Assembly (NCBI RefSeq): GCF_001411555.2
Contig: NC_049912.1
Location: forward strand, 24,809,722 to 24,873,721
Direction: 5' to 3'
Length of the DNA stretch: 64,000 nucleotides
DNA from: Juglans regia
Taxonomy: Eukaryota > Streptophyta > Magnoliopsida > Fagales > Juglandaceae
Below, in pieces: positions 1 through 11,500 of this stretch (position 1 is its first letter; every line of letters starts with the position of its first letter). Below the pieces are notes generated by a model. That model was given only the letters and a program-made list of their open reading frames with translations. It was not told the origin of the DNA and searched no databases. Position numbers and translations under genes: made by a program.

Positions 1-173
1 AAAAATGGCAAAAAAACATTAAAAAAACCTCATGTAACTATATCTCAACGTACGGTATCCGAATAAAAGTAGTATTATAGGACTGCCTTACTAAAACCTG
101 CTGAATAGGTTATATTAATCTGTGTCTATTTCCGAAGAACAAAGCTAACACTTTACTGGTGACTGTGAAACAG

Positions 174-1803
174 GAAGGAGTAGCAGTTGGTAGAAGCTTC
201 GCCATTTTCAAGAACTACCATATCGATGGAAACAAAGAGATGATCGCTTTTGGGATGATGAATATTGCTGGCTCTTGCACTTCATGTTACTTGACAGCAG
301 GTACTTACCTGATCCATACATCTAATTCTCAAAGTCCAAACCTAAGCCTGGGTCGTTGCATCTCACGAGTTGGGCTAGCAATATTTTCATCAGCTGCTAA
401 TATACACATGCATGCCCATATGCAATGTGATCGCAGGACCATTTTCGAGAACTGCAGTGAATTTCAATGCAGGATGCAAGACAGCAGTGTCGAACATAGT
501 CATGGCAACAGCAGTGATGATCACGTTGCTATTCCTGACACCGTTGTTTTACTATACACCTCTTGTTGTTCTCTCCTCCATAATCATCGCTGCCATGCTT
601 GGCCTTATTGACTATCAAGCTGCCATCCACCTCTGGAACATCGACAAATTTGATTTCACGGTGTGCATGGGAGCTTATCTTGGCGTGGTCTTTGGCAGTG
701 TTGAGATTGGCTTAGTCATCGCGGTATGTGTACGTGGATTCATTAGGAGCTAGCATATAATCTCGATCCGTATCCTAAAATACAAAGAATTTTTTCTTTT
801 TATTTTTATTTTTTTTGTTTATATTTAGGGTTTTAATTTGTAATGTGCAAATATTATTAATTGCAGGTTACCCTATCTTTGCTAAGGGTTCTACTATTTG
901 TAGCAAGGCCACGGACTTCTGTCTTGGGCAATATTCCCAAGTACTCCATGGTTTACAGAAGTACTGATCAATACCCAATCGCTAACAATGTTCCTGGAGT
1001 TCTCATTCTCCAAATTGACGTGCCAGTATACTTTGCCAATGCAAATTACTTGAGAGAAAGGTATACACACACACACACACACATCTACACACATTAATTA
1101 AGATGTAAATGTGAACGTACGTGTAAATGGTGAACATACATGCATGCATGACAAGATACTTATCTTGATTGCAAAACTTGATCTGATCAGGATATCAAGG
1201 CGGATCTTCGAAGAGGAAGACAGAATAAAATCTTCGAGCGAAATTACCAGCTTACATTATGTTATATTGGACCTTGGCGGTAAGTAATTAAATCGAAATT
1301 AAATTGTCAGTCTTAAACTAATGAAGATAAGATTAAAATCCTGATTGCTGATCAAGAAATTATAATATGCCTCCACAATATCACAGCTGTGGGCAGCATT
1401 GATACGAGTGGGATCAGCATGCTTGAAGAGATCAAGAGGATTGCCGATAGAAAGGGCCTCGAGGTAGATCAAATGATAAAACTTTTTTGGCATTATTCTT
1501 ATATTTTGTTTTTGTATTTCATAGTACTTTATAATAAATTGCTATCATAGTCCGAAAATAATCTTTATTTGGTTATTAATTATTATTAATTGCGTTATGT
1601 TGTTTTCAATTTAGCTCTTGCTTGCCAACCCAAGAAGCGAGGTGATTAAGAAGCTAGACAAGTCCAAATTCATCGAAAACATTGGTCAAGAACGGATTTA
1701 TCTTACAGTAAGAGAGGCTGTGGCGGCATGTAATTTCATGTTACATACATGCAAGCCAAATCCGGCCGATGCCGGCCAGACTATTCCGGAGAACAATGTC
1801 TAA
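174..1803 (+). CDS. SULTR3;1: SULTR3-type plasma-membrane/plastid sulfate transporter, 3' half (partial)
   Basis: Partial gene cut by the left edge. Exons 174-300, 437-723, 867-1060, 1191-1279, 1387-1463 and 1615-1803 give 320 residues in one continuous frame, ending ENNV then TAA. The first exon opens with EGVAVGRSFA, the family block inside the membrane domain, followed by GNKEMIAFGMMN, the TSCYLTAGPFSR junction across intron 301-436, and hydrophobic helices around LLFLTPLFYYTPLVVLSSII and VFGSVEIGLVIAV. From about residue 160 to 300 it reads as a C-terminal STAS domain, with the loop DTSGISMLEEIK (the STAS phosphorylation-site region) and YFANANYLRER. SLC26/SULTR proteins move sulfate across membranes, and group 3 members are often linked to plastid uptake. 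The close match to group 3 and the terminal NNV favour a SULTR3;1-like assignment, though the exact paralogue is uncertain. An (AC) microsatellite lies in the intron at 1063-1083. No frameshift is seen in the visible part. Confidence 0.93.
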
Positions 1804-1923
1804 GCAATCCCCGGCCGGCCATCATGATCAACTTATAATTGATCAAAAATCATGTTAATACGTAAATATTAGTGGATGCAGCTAGCCACATATATATATA
1901 GACATATATAATAGGTAATGAAA

Positions 1924-2087
1924 AATTCTATACATCACAATATCATTTCACTTTCATCCTATTATGTAAGATATGACACATTATTACTATTGAATGATCA
2001 TTTATTTTATCATCTAATAGTGATAAATGTGTCACATACATATTACATAATAGAATACAAGTGAAATGTAAGTGTAGTGTATAGTAT
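1924..2087. mobile_element. Palindromic MITE-like element
   Basis: The two halves are long imperfect inverted repeats. The left half runs TTCTATACATCACAATATCA, TTTCAC, CCTATTATGTAAGATATG, ACACATTATTACTATT. The reverse complement of the right half runs TACTATACACTACACTTACA, TTTCACTTG, TTCTATTATGTAATATG, GACACATTTATCACTATT. The whole would fold into one hairpin of about 75 bp per arm. The family is unassigned and the boundaries are approximate. Confidence 0.6.
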
Positions 2088-2364
2088 TATCATACGTAAT
2101 TAATAAGCTATGCAAGTTATCCGCTAATGAGGAAGCATATTACCTAAGTTCACAAAGGATTATTTTTGGGTTCTTATAACTTTCATGTGTATTCTAAATC
2201 AAAATGTAATGTGAATGTAATCTGAATAAAATTCCTGATCAGGCAAGTGCATGGTCTGATTGGGGTCTTTGTGATTTCTCAGTTTGATCTCCATTCAATC
2301 AAAGTTTAAATTGTTGGCCACACGTGTGCATACATGTGTCGTATGTGCTGATGCATCAACACTG

Positions 2365-2403
<39 letters not shown>

Positions 2404-2804
2404 GTTATATTCAGCTTTTGATACTAGAAAAGTAGCACTACATTAACATGTCCATCATGGCATTACAGTGGGTGCATATAGAAGAACAAATCGCGCGCGC
2501 CATTGAGACACAAGCTAGGGAATTAAAGAACTAAAAAAGGTGAAACTCAATCTGAATCAAAAGGATCATGTTCTAATTTTATTGAGTCAATGGGGCCGGT
2601 GCCATTAGAACAAAAGGTATTTGTCTAAAATGATATATTCCTTTAAAGGAATTCTTATTCTCTCTTGATCATATATATGTCACATTTTGAATAATTAATC
2701 TTAATATGTACTACTTAATTAAACGTGATATATATATATATATATATATATAAAATTCAAAATAATAGTAAAAATTTGATCTATACTTTGCCCCGAGATT
2801 TTAA

Positions 2805-3090
2805 GGCCTGGTTTGGACAGCCAGAGTCTCTCATCTCATCTTAATATCCAAACACCATAAATATAAACACTTTTCACTTTCAGATCTTTAACTTTTTCAT
2901 CTAATCATTATCTCATTTTACAAATTTTTCAAACTTCCAAAAAAAATACAAAAAATAACTCAACTTTTTCAAATTCTAAAATAAAAATAATATTATAACA
3001 TTATTTTAATTTTATAATATTTTTATTCAATTTTCTCTCTCTTATTTTCTAAAACTCCATAAAACATTTTAATATCCATTTAAAAACAGA
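2805..3090. mobile_element. MITE-like element, GTTTGGA family
   Basis: It begins GGCCTGGTTTGGACAGCCAG and continues with CATCTCATCTTAATATCC, then AATTCTAAAATAAAAATAATATT and TTATAATATTTTTATTCAAT. The same words recur in six other places in the window (31.7, 35.6, 36.0, 42.0, 50.6 and 52.2 kb), which supports a repeat family. It has no coding capacity, and its ends are not sharply defined here. Confidence 0.5.
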
Positions 3091-3120
3091 TCAAGGTAAA
3101 AAAAGATAGACAAATTGTGT

Positions 3121-3288
3121 CATGTTAGCAACACTTACAACTCTTTCAGCTTTGAAAGTTTTCATCTAATGGCTACAAACAAAAGAAAGCAATACACATC
3201 CATTTAAAACATACAAAAGGTGGAAAAGAATTGTTCCATGTTAGCAATAGTTGCAGCTCTTTCGGCTTTGAAAGTTTTCCAAACACAT
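3121..3288. repeat. Two imperfect direct repeats of about 45-50 bp
   Basis: Copy 1 (about 3121-3168) and copy 2 (about 3238-3286) share ATGTTAGCAA, then CTCTTTC, GCTTTGAAAGTTTTC, with a few substitutions. The block between them is unrelated. A minus-strand open frame (3415-3173) covers copy 2, but I do not recognise its product. Confidence 0.55.
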
Positions 3289-4423
3289 CAAATCCAATAT
3301 TTGGATCCACATAGATTAAGAAGCCATTAATAAAATCTCCGATTAGAGAAACTTCATTAATTTCGCCATTCATAAAGATTTTAATTGTCCAGCAGAGGAG
3401 TTTTTGATGGATCATGACAATCCAAATTCTTGTTTACTGTCTCTTGGAATTATTTTTAGTTTAAAAATAATTAGCCAAATCAATTGTTCTCTGAAAGACT
3501 ACTGTTAAAAACAATCGTGTATACATTTTCAGAAAATAAATATAACTATTAAAAAATAGAATGTTGGATTATTTGATGCTCGCAAATTTGTGACGAGTGC
3601 AAAGAAAATTAAACACCTAATTTGTAAGTTTGGATCTTTTTTGTTGAAAACTGCTTAATTATATACATAAACCCAATTCTAAAATGACAAAACTCATCTC
3701 AACTTAAAACTTCTTTACACGTGAAATCTATAACCTTTTTTTAACTCAACACCTCTTTACACACAGGATCCATAATATTTTTGTAACTTCTCATAAATAC
3801 GTCTAAACTCATCTTAATATTCAAATACATCTAAATTCATTTTAGGCGAGCTCCACAAAACTCACTCCATCATTTCAACTCACTAATATTCATAAAGAAC
3901 GAATCTAACTCATATCAACATCTAAATAGAGTCTTAGCCAAACTTTGGAGATTTACTGGCATTTAGCTAAGCCAATACAAGTGCTCAATGCATATACAAG
4001 CCAATACCAGCGCTCTTAGCTTGTATTGGAATTAAACTTTTCAATAAAAGATTTGTATTCCATACAAATTTAGAGTGCCGAGTTCAAACCAAATATTTCA
4101 TTTAATTATTTATTAAAAAATAAAAATTATTTATGAGTTTGTTTGTTGATACCTCATACACATTATTGATACGAAAATCTATTACGGCCGGAATTATTAT
4201 AAAAAACACTGTACTTTTATATTTTTATAATTGTAACAACAAGTAAAAAGTTTTACTCACCAATTTGTAAATGGTACGATTTAAAAAAATAATAGCTGAA
4301 AAAAGATAGAAAATATTCAAGGATCCTCCCACTTATTTGCAAAGTTAATTAATTTCATATACAAAATTACCATTCCACTTCTAAGTTCTAGGACTTTACA
4401 GGAGGGGGTACTGTTATTTTAAG

Positions 4424-4600
4424 GTATAATTATATATATAATCGTAAAGTGCATAAACACAGTACAATCGTTTTAAAAAATAATAGGATTTATTATTAAA
4501 AAAATAATTTTTTTTATGTAGATCTCATGTTTTATTCACTTTTTTAAAAATGATTACGCGGCAGTTACACAATTCACGATTGTAAATATATTTTCTCTAT
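4424..4600. mobile_element. MITE-like AT-rich element (TTACACAATTCACGATTGTA family)
   Basis: Opens near AATCGTAAAGTGCATAAACACAG and closes near TTACACAATTCACGATTGTA, so the ends are roughly complementary (AATCGT and ACGATT). The core contains AAAAAATAATTTTTTTTATG. Related sequences with the same end motif occur at 18.95-19.15 kb and 50.35-50.53 kb. Family and exact borders are uncertain. Confidence 0.4.
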
Positions 4601-4838
4601 TTTAAAATATCTACACCATGCTACATGATATAATTTAATTTAAAAAATAAAATTTAAATTTTAGTCTTATAAATAAAATTTTATAATTTATACCACACAC
4701 ACCAATGCAAGACGCTCTGTGCTAATTAAAAGAAAAAAAAATCATAACGAAGAGAACGACGTCGCATACTTTTGTTTTGTGACGAAATATTCATTCCCAC
4801 CAAAATGACGTACCCACCCTCTAAGTGCAAACTCGACC

Positions 4839-4869
4839 TATATAATTCTCACATACAAGATTAGGGTTT
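4839..4869 (+). promoter_or_regulatory. RPS3A core promoter: TATA box and telo-box
   Basis: TATATAAT at 4839-4846 lies about 100 bp upstream of the ATG. TTAGGGTTT at 4861-4869 is the reverse of the plant telo-box AAACCCTAA. Telo-boxes just downstream of the TATA or start region are a known hallmark of plant ribosomal protein genes, where they act with TCP/site II elements. I did not find a clear site II motif close by. Confidence 0.6.
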
Positions 4870-4947
4870 TGTGTCTCCGGGTTCGCTGCGTAGCCGTCGT
4901 CGCTTGCTCTTGCTCGCTTCCCCACTAAGCTCATCCCCTCTCCTAAT

Positions 4948-7650
4948 ATGGCCGTCGGGTACTGTACTCTCAATGTTCCTGTCATTCTCTCTCCATCTGA
5001 AATAAGATCCTTGTATTTGTTAAGCACTAATAGTTTTGGTATTTGTATGGAACAGAAAGAATAAGAGAATTTCCAAGGGAAAGAAGGGAGGAAAGAAGAA
5101 GGCGTGAGTGTCATCTTCCTATTTGATGTTAACTCTTCTTCTTCTTTTTTGCGCTTTTCTTTTCTTTCTCGAGCTTTGTTGTGATATATAGTTGTATATA
5201 TGATTAGGGCCGATCCATTTGCGAAGAAGGATTGGTACGATATCAAGGCACCTTCAGTGTTCGCAGTAAAAAATGTGGGCAAAACCCTTGTTACTCGCAC
5301 TCAGGGTACCAAGGTATATTTTTTAGTCATTTAATTTCTCCATACGTTTTGTGCTGTTTGGTTGGCGAGAAAATATTGGATAAGAAATTGAGTTAAAATT
5401 TTGGCCTGGATTTCTGAGTTCTTCACTTTATATCGTAGGCTACATCTGCTGTAAAGATGCAATATTTCTTTTAATGTTTTTGGCTGTGGCTTGTCCAATC
5501 AATTTATATGCGTTTTTTTAGCTTAACTAGTTGGCGAATTGGGTTGATGGTTAAGCAACCTTTTTTCATTGATATATGACTTGATGTGATTTAATGGTGC
5601 TATATTCTATTTAATTCAGTTGTTCGCTTTCTTATCAAAGTCTCTGGAACATATTGTTTGGTTATGGAGAAAACCAGGTTTCTAATTCTACTTGCTATCC
5701 CGTTTCCAATTTCATATATTTGCTCAATAGAGGCGTTTGATTTATTTGCTTCTAGAATGAGACTTTTATATTAACTTCATAAGATAACTTTACCTGTTTT
5801 TTTAACAACCTAGGTTCCTCATAGTTTATATTAAGTAGTTTTGGACGTGCATTTCTCATGCGAGTCCTTGTACTGAGTAATATTTTAAGTAGGGTAACAC
5901 CTATATTTTTTCTTTAGCTATTTAAATCTGAATTAAGGTTTCAAGTTTTTATGCACCTTCCTCTGTCCTTTTAGAAATTATAATACCTCCTTTTTCGTTT
6001 ATTAAGTAACAAAATTATGATATTTTTAAAATTATGGAAGTATTGATATTACAAGGTATTGATATTTATGGAAGTATTGATATTTTTAAAACTAGGTTCC
6101 TCATAGTTTATATTAAGTATATTGTTGTTCTTTTTATGCCGTAGAACATAAAAGTTTTCAGTTTATGACTCTGATTCTGGTTGTGGCATTCTTGCCTTTA
6201 TGTGCTTTTCCTCCCTAATGTGAATTTGATGTGATTCTTTTGTTATCTTTACTGTGTCTGTTGATGATGTGCTTTTTCTCCCTAATGCCAATTGCCAATA
6301 TATGTTATCTGTGTACCTACTTATGCCTCTATTGTCTCTCTCACAGATTGCCTCTGAAGGGCTCAAACATAGAGTCTTTGAGATATCAATGGCTGATCTT
6401 CAGGATGATGAGGATCATGCATACAGAAAGATCAGATTGAGAGCTGAGGATGTTCAAGGGAGGAATGTCCTGACCAATTTCTGGGTATGCTTATGTAATA
6501 TAGTTTCATCTGCATCCAACATTGTTAATGCTATTTTTTAATGAAAAAACAAACATATGTTTTTATTTTGAATTGTTTTCAAACATTTCAGGGAATGGAT
6601 TTTACCACAGACAAGTTGAGGTCTTTGGTAAGGAAATGGCAGACAATGATTGAGGCTCATGTGGATGTGAAGACTACTGACAGTTACAGTTTGAGGATGT
6701 TCTGCATTGGATTTACTAAGAGGCGGCAAAACCAAGTCAAGAGGACCTGTTATGCTCAGTCCAGCCAAATTAGACAGGTGATGCTAACTAGATTATCTGG
6801 TTAACTAGATACCTATATAACTATTTATTATCAGACAGCAAAGGTTGTATCTTGGAAGACTTCTGCTTTGTTCTGTATTCTGTTTGTGTTTAGCATAATT
6901 TACTGGGGAAAAATTATCTAACGTACTGGCATAAATGATTTGATTTGTTGTTGAAGTGCATGATACATGCAATAACAGATAATATAAAAGATGAAGTTCA
7001 CTCTCTTTTTCTGGATGTCTGTTTCTATTCATTAAGATTGGTTGCTAACTCCATGTGGTTGGTATTTTGATCTTCTTGTCGACTGAATGCCATTTTTAAA
7101 TGTATATTCTACCCGAACAGTACATATAATGTTGCTTTGGTTATGTCAGATCCGTCGTAAGATGAGGGAGATAATGATCAACCAAGCATCGTCCTGTGAT
7201 CTGAAGGAGTTGGTTCGCAAGTTCATCCCAGAGTCAATTGGCAAAGAGATTGAGAAGGCCACCTCGGGTATCTACCCTCTACAAAATGTGTTTATTCGGA
7301 AAGTCAAGATTTTGAAGGCTCCAAAATTTGATCTTGGAAAGTTGATGGAGGTGAGTCTATCTATCTATCTATCTATTTGTTTTTGTATGCGCACAATAGA
7401 ATTATCGAAGAGTTCATAAAGGTGACTCATTTCCAATCAATAATTTCAGAAAGCTTACACTTATTTGTTAACGTGTTTTTCCAAAACTTTTGAGCTCCGA
7501 ATCCTACATATGGAAGCTAGTATGTTAACTTGCCTGTTATGATCGTATGAGTAGGTTCATGGTGACTATTCAGATGATGTTGGTGTCAAGGTGGAGAGGC
7601 CCGCCGATGAAGCTATGGTGGAGGTGCCTGCTGAACCAGTTGGAGCCTGA
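4948..7650 (+). CDS. RPS3A: 40S ribosomal protein S3a (eS1)
   Basis: Exons 4948-4958, 5056-5103, 5208-5313, 6347-6484, 6592-6777, 7150-7350 and 7555-7650 join in frame to 261 residues, the usual plant eS1 length (about 262). The product starts [16 protein letters not shown], a basic tail, then [44 protein letters not shown], and the conserved [19 protein letters not shown]. It ends with an acidic tail before TGA. eS1 sits on the platform of the small ribosomal subunit near the mRNA exit and helps 18S rRNA maturation. The tiny first exon (11 bp, splitting Gly4) is a common layout for ribosomal protein genes. Intron 3 (about 1 kb) and intron 6, which carries a short CTAT repeat, hold nothing else recognisable. 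The gene is intact and probably strongly and constitutively expressed. Confidence 0.97.
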
Positions 7651-8591
7651 ATGTAGGATTATGAAGTTGCCTTCTAGCTTTTGCTATTTTTCTTTTTTTG
7701 GCATGAGAATTGTGTTGCTCGATTCTTTTTTATTATGAACGCGCAGTTCTGCGTATTTGTCGTCAACAAACAATTTTGATCCGTTCAATCGAAGTGGACA
7801 ACTTGTTGTTTTCATCCGAAATGCTATATATTACCACCTTTTATCTCACTCTTATACAATGATTTGTCGATATTTATTACTCTATTTCTCGATATATATA
7901 TCTTCGTTTTCTGGGTTTTTCCATAATTCATCGTTTTGATAATGACGAGTTACGAACAAAATTGTAGGTTGGACTCCTGTCCATTGCATGGTTAAAATTG
8001 TTATGCAGGGATGTTTCGGAAGACGATAAGGCCATCCGGCAATGTTTTCACAAACACTATTTTCAGTTTGGTGTGATGGAAGGCAAATGTTTTCCATTCC
8101 CTTAAATTTAAGCAAGATGGATACAAAAATGTAGAGGATAAATATTAAAGCTATCAGAATTGAGTAGTATTATAGTCACAAAAAGATTGCACAAAAGTAA
8201 GTCTACAAATTGACATGATTTCATATGATATGTTAGATCTATTTTATAATAAAGTAATTTTACAATTTAATATATCATATCAAGTCGAGATTATTTTAAT
8301 GAGATCTCTTTGTGATTAAAACATTTTTCATCAAGATGTTGCTAATCACAAGGTATGAATAAGAGTGCGTGCTTAACTAATATTGATAGTCTAGCGAAAT
8401 TAAAAGACTTGAAAATGCTGGAAGAAGCAGCATATGATAATTAGATCAGCCCTAAGTTCCCACAGTTTCTGTAAGCAGAAAGTGCAAGATGTTCACTGAT
8501 TAATCCAAGAAACGATCAGCATAATATTAGGAACATCTCAAGGAGTGGAACTTGTGGCCAACGAAAACATGCTTTCCTCTACATGATCGCT
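7651..8591. other. Convergent spacer, RPS3A 3' end to NET1 3' end
   Basis: This contains the 3' untranslated regions of two genes that converge tail to tail, plus one MITE at about 8169-8321. A short open frame (8115-7882, minus) has no recognisable product. Nothing else is seen. Confidence 0.7.
8169..8321. mobile_element. MITE with TIR near ATAGTCACAAAAAGAT
   Basis: The left end ATAGTCACAAAAAGAT is matched in reverse by ATCTCTTTGTGATTAA at the right end. The interior has facing segments around CATATGATATG and ATATATCATATC. A relative with similar ends (TTTTAGTCATAAAGTG) is at about 33325-33475. It is non-coding, about 150 bp. Confidence 0.55.
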
Positions 8592-11500
8592 TCAGTCTCC
8601 ATTAGTTGAAGGTCTAGTACAGCAACAAAAACAAGCCTTCTTCTTGCTTGCACTACTTCTCCCATTGCTGTAAATAAAGTCTCCCAGAAGAATGCCTGTT
8701 CTGTTTTTTTGAAATCTATATTTTGCTTTGCTTTTCTTTTCATCCTCCAATTTCAGCAGAATATATTCGATGTTCTGCAACTCCAACTGCAAATGTCCAA
8801 TATTTTTGGACCCTTTTTGTGCCTGTTCCGTTTCTTTCTTTGTGGAGACATTTCCAGCCTCCAACTCTTCTGAAGTTCTCCCACCCAAAGATGAGGGGCT
8901 ATCTTCAACCTCCTTGGTCAATTTATCATTGATATCCACTAGCTGCAAAACAGCCTTCTCAACTTCTTCTAAACGTCTTTGGACTGTTTCATGTTCAGTG
9001 TCATTGGCCTTCTTGGTGCTCTTGTTCATTTCCATCCTCTTTGTCAGACTTTGCAAAGTCATCAGAACGCTCGTCAATTTCTGGGCATCAGAAGCAAGAC
9101 TCTCCAGGATCTTCCTCTTGGTGCCATCTTGATTTGGCTCTCTAACACTTGTTGATACCTCTACCTTGTCAACGCTCAACTCCTTCTCGATCTGTAATTC
9201 TGAAGAGAGATCCTGATTCTTCCCTTCCCCATCTGCAAACTTGTGGCATGCAATAACATCTTCCACTGGTGGAGATGCCTGATTTTGTGTCTCATAGACC
9301 ATTGGATCATGGCCGCACTCCTGCTCCGCAGTTTCCCATAACTCGAGCATCTGATCATCAGCTCCACCATTATCTCTCCTGCTTCTCCCATATAATGAAC
9401 CATCTGAGACTTGATCAAGCAGAATATCTTTCATCAAACTCCCATTTTCAGGTTTAGTCTTCTGTGACTCGAGGTCACTGGTGAGATAATTCCCAAGTTC
9501 CATCTCTTTCTTTCTTATGTCTTTCTCTTGATGTAACATGTCTTTCGATTCCAACCCTTCAGTGTCTTTCACTACATCTTCAACTTTGATGACGGTATTT
9601 ATGCTTTCTTGTGTTGCAAGCTTTTCCATTTCTTCCACCACTGCCTTTTCTACTGCTTTAATCTTAGCCTGCATCTTCTGCAAATCTGAGATTCTGTCGG
9701 GTATCACAAATTTTTTATCTTCTTTAAGCTCTTGACAGCTCTTTTCATGAAGATGAATTGCCACTTCTTTGTCCTGAGACGCATGCATGTCAGATAAGAG
9801 CACAAGATTAGGTTTGAAAAAAAAAACTATGGGATTTAGAGCCATTTATACAGACAATATCAAGATAGCGATGTTGAAGGGCTCAAGATTATAGAAAGAA
9901 ACAGCAAATCTATCACCATTATGAAAAGATTAAAATGACTTTAAATTTATATCGATCATTCAACCTGAACATCTCGTAGTCATAATTAAATTCTTACTGC
10001 AAAGAATGTGATGCTCAAATCAGTCTGAAAATATCATAAAGAGATAACTCTACAAACATTTTGAGTATATTGGGATTCTGCACTACTGCAGTACTGTCAG
10101 TCCACTGGCATGAACATTACAAACTTATTCTAATTTTATTATATTTAAAACAATTAACTTGTAATAAATTTAAACTTTTGCATCTTAAATATCTTGAGAC
10201 ACTGACTTGAGAATGTCCTATATTAATACAAACATGGAATAGATATAGATAAAATTCATCAGTACCAATTGCCAGTATTAATATAGAAATACTAGATTGA
10301 TCGAGGCATGAGATAGATTAGTACCATACTAGTACTAATATGGTAGAACTACTTATAAATAAATACAAGTAGCAATTTATGAAGGCACAAGATAGATTAG
10401 CATGAAAAGTGGGTTTCGATTAGCATTGAAAATATTGATCAAGGGATGCAAAAAAAAGCACTGTCCCTGGAAAATAATCATCCTTTCTGCACCAGGTTTG
10501 CTGGTATCCTTTCAAAGAGATACAAAGATCTTTTGTAGTGTTTATGTGCAATGACCAATTCCTACAAACTTGAATAGCCCAACAGTCGAAAAGAAAAATA
10601 CAAGCAGAAAGTGTAAATATATGATAAGTTGATGACTATGGACACTAGAGATAGAAAGAATGGTAAGTGCTCGAGACTGGCAATCTTGCAGCAAGAATTA
10701 TTTGTTCTCTGTAATCCTTAATAAACAAATTAATTGAACATTGGAAACTGTTAAGACGTGCCAAGATATATGCGAGACTCCCAAATAGGTCTCTATAACT
10801 AATAAAGAGTACAAAATATGGAGTAACATTGGGACAGCAAAACGAGTTCAAATACGATTTTTTTTATTGGCTCCGGGTGTCCGAGAAACAAAGTCCCGAC
10901 TAATCCCAAGGGTGCACAGGCCCATGGCAAGGAGTTTCTCACAAGTGCACCTTAGGTAATTCAAGGGGAAGTTCCCCTAGTTCGATGGCTCCTAAAAATT
11001 GTTTGCACCCAAAAGGATTAGAACCTTAGACTTGAAGGGAGCATACCATTGAGGCCTTTACCACTTGAGCCAACCCCTAAGGGTTTTCAAATACCAATGA
11101 ACTCAAAGTTATTAAAAGAGAGAAAATTATTAACAAAAAATGTAAATTTTAAATCTAATCAAATGAGACAATAACTTTTATGCTGTCTAAAATTGTTATG
11201 ATCCTGAGGGTTAAAGGTTTTAACCAAATTAGTATACAACAGTTCTAGATCAATGGTTGGGTCTTTGACAAAAATCAATTGCTTCAATGAAAAACAACCA
11301 AGTAATATGAGCCATAAACTTTGCTGGCTGTTTTTATTTTTTAATTTTGGAAGGAAAGAATTCAAAAAACAAAGATTGTTATGCACAACAACCATATGTT
11401 TTTAACTATAACAGAATGTAGTTCATACTAGATGTTTTCAGAAAGAGGAAAGAATACTACCTTTTCTTGATTTCCTGCTGCAAAAGGCTTATAGTGAATG

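Larger units (their letters stand above)
1804..4837. other. Intergenic spacer between SULTR3 and RPS3A
   Basis: No gene is supported here. It holds the SULTR3 3' flank, a palindromic MITE near 1.9-2.1 kb, AT microsatellites at about 2369-2394 and 2729-2751, a MITE-like stretch at 2.8-3.1 kb, a pair of imperfect direct repeats at 3.12-3.29 kb, and further AT-rich repeat-like DNA up to the RPS3A promoter. An 80-codon open frame on the minus strand (3415-3173) resembles nothing I recognise. Confidence 0.7.

Noticed and set aside
300..437. Apparent frameshift in the sulfate transporter (frame continues after TSCYLTAG into unrelated residues, and a second frame resumes at GPFSRTAVN)
   Set aside because: The break is a normal 136-bp GT-AG intron (301-436); the Gly codon is split G/GA and the family sequence is continuous.
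11428..11460. NET1 frame running on to VVFFPLSENI
   Set aside because: It is read-through of the GTAGTA donor after GAAAAG; the next exon begins DKEVAIHLHEK in phase.
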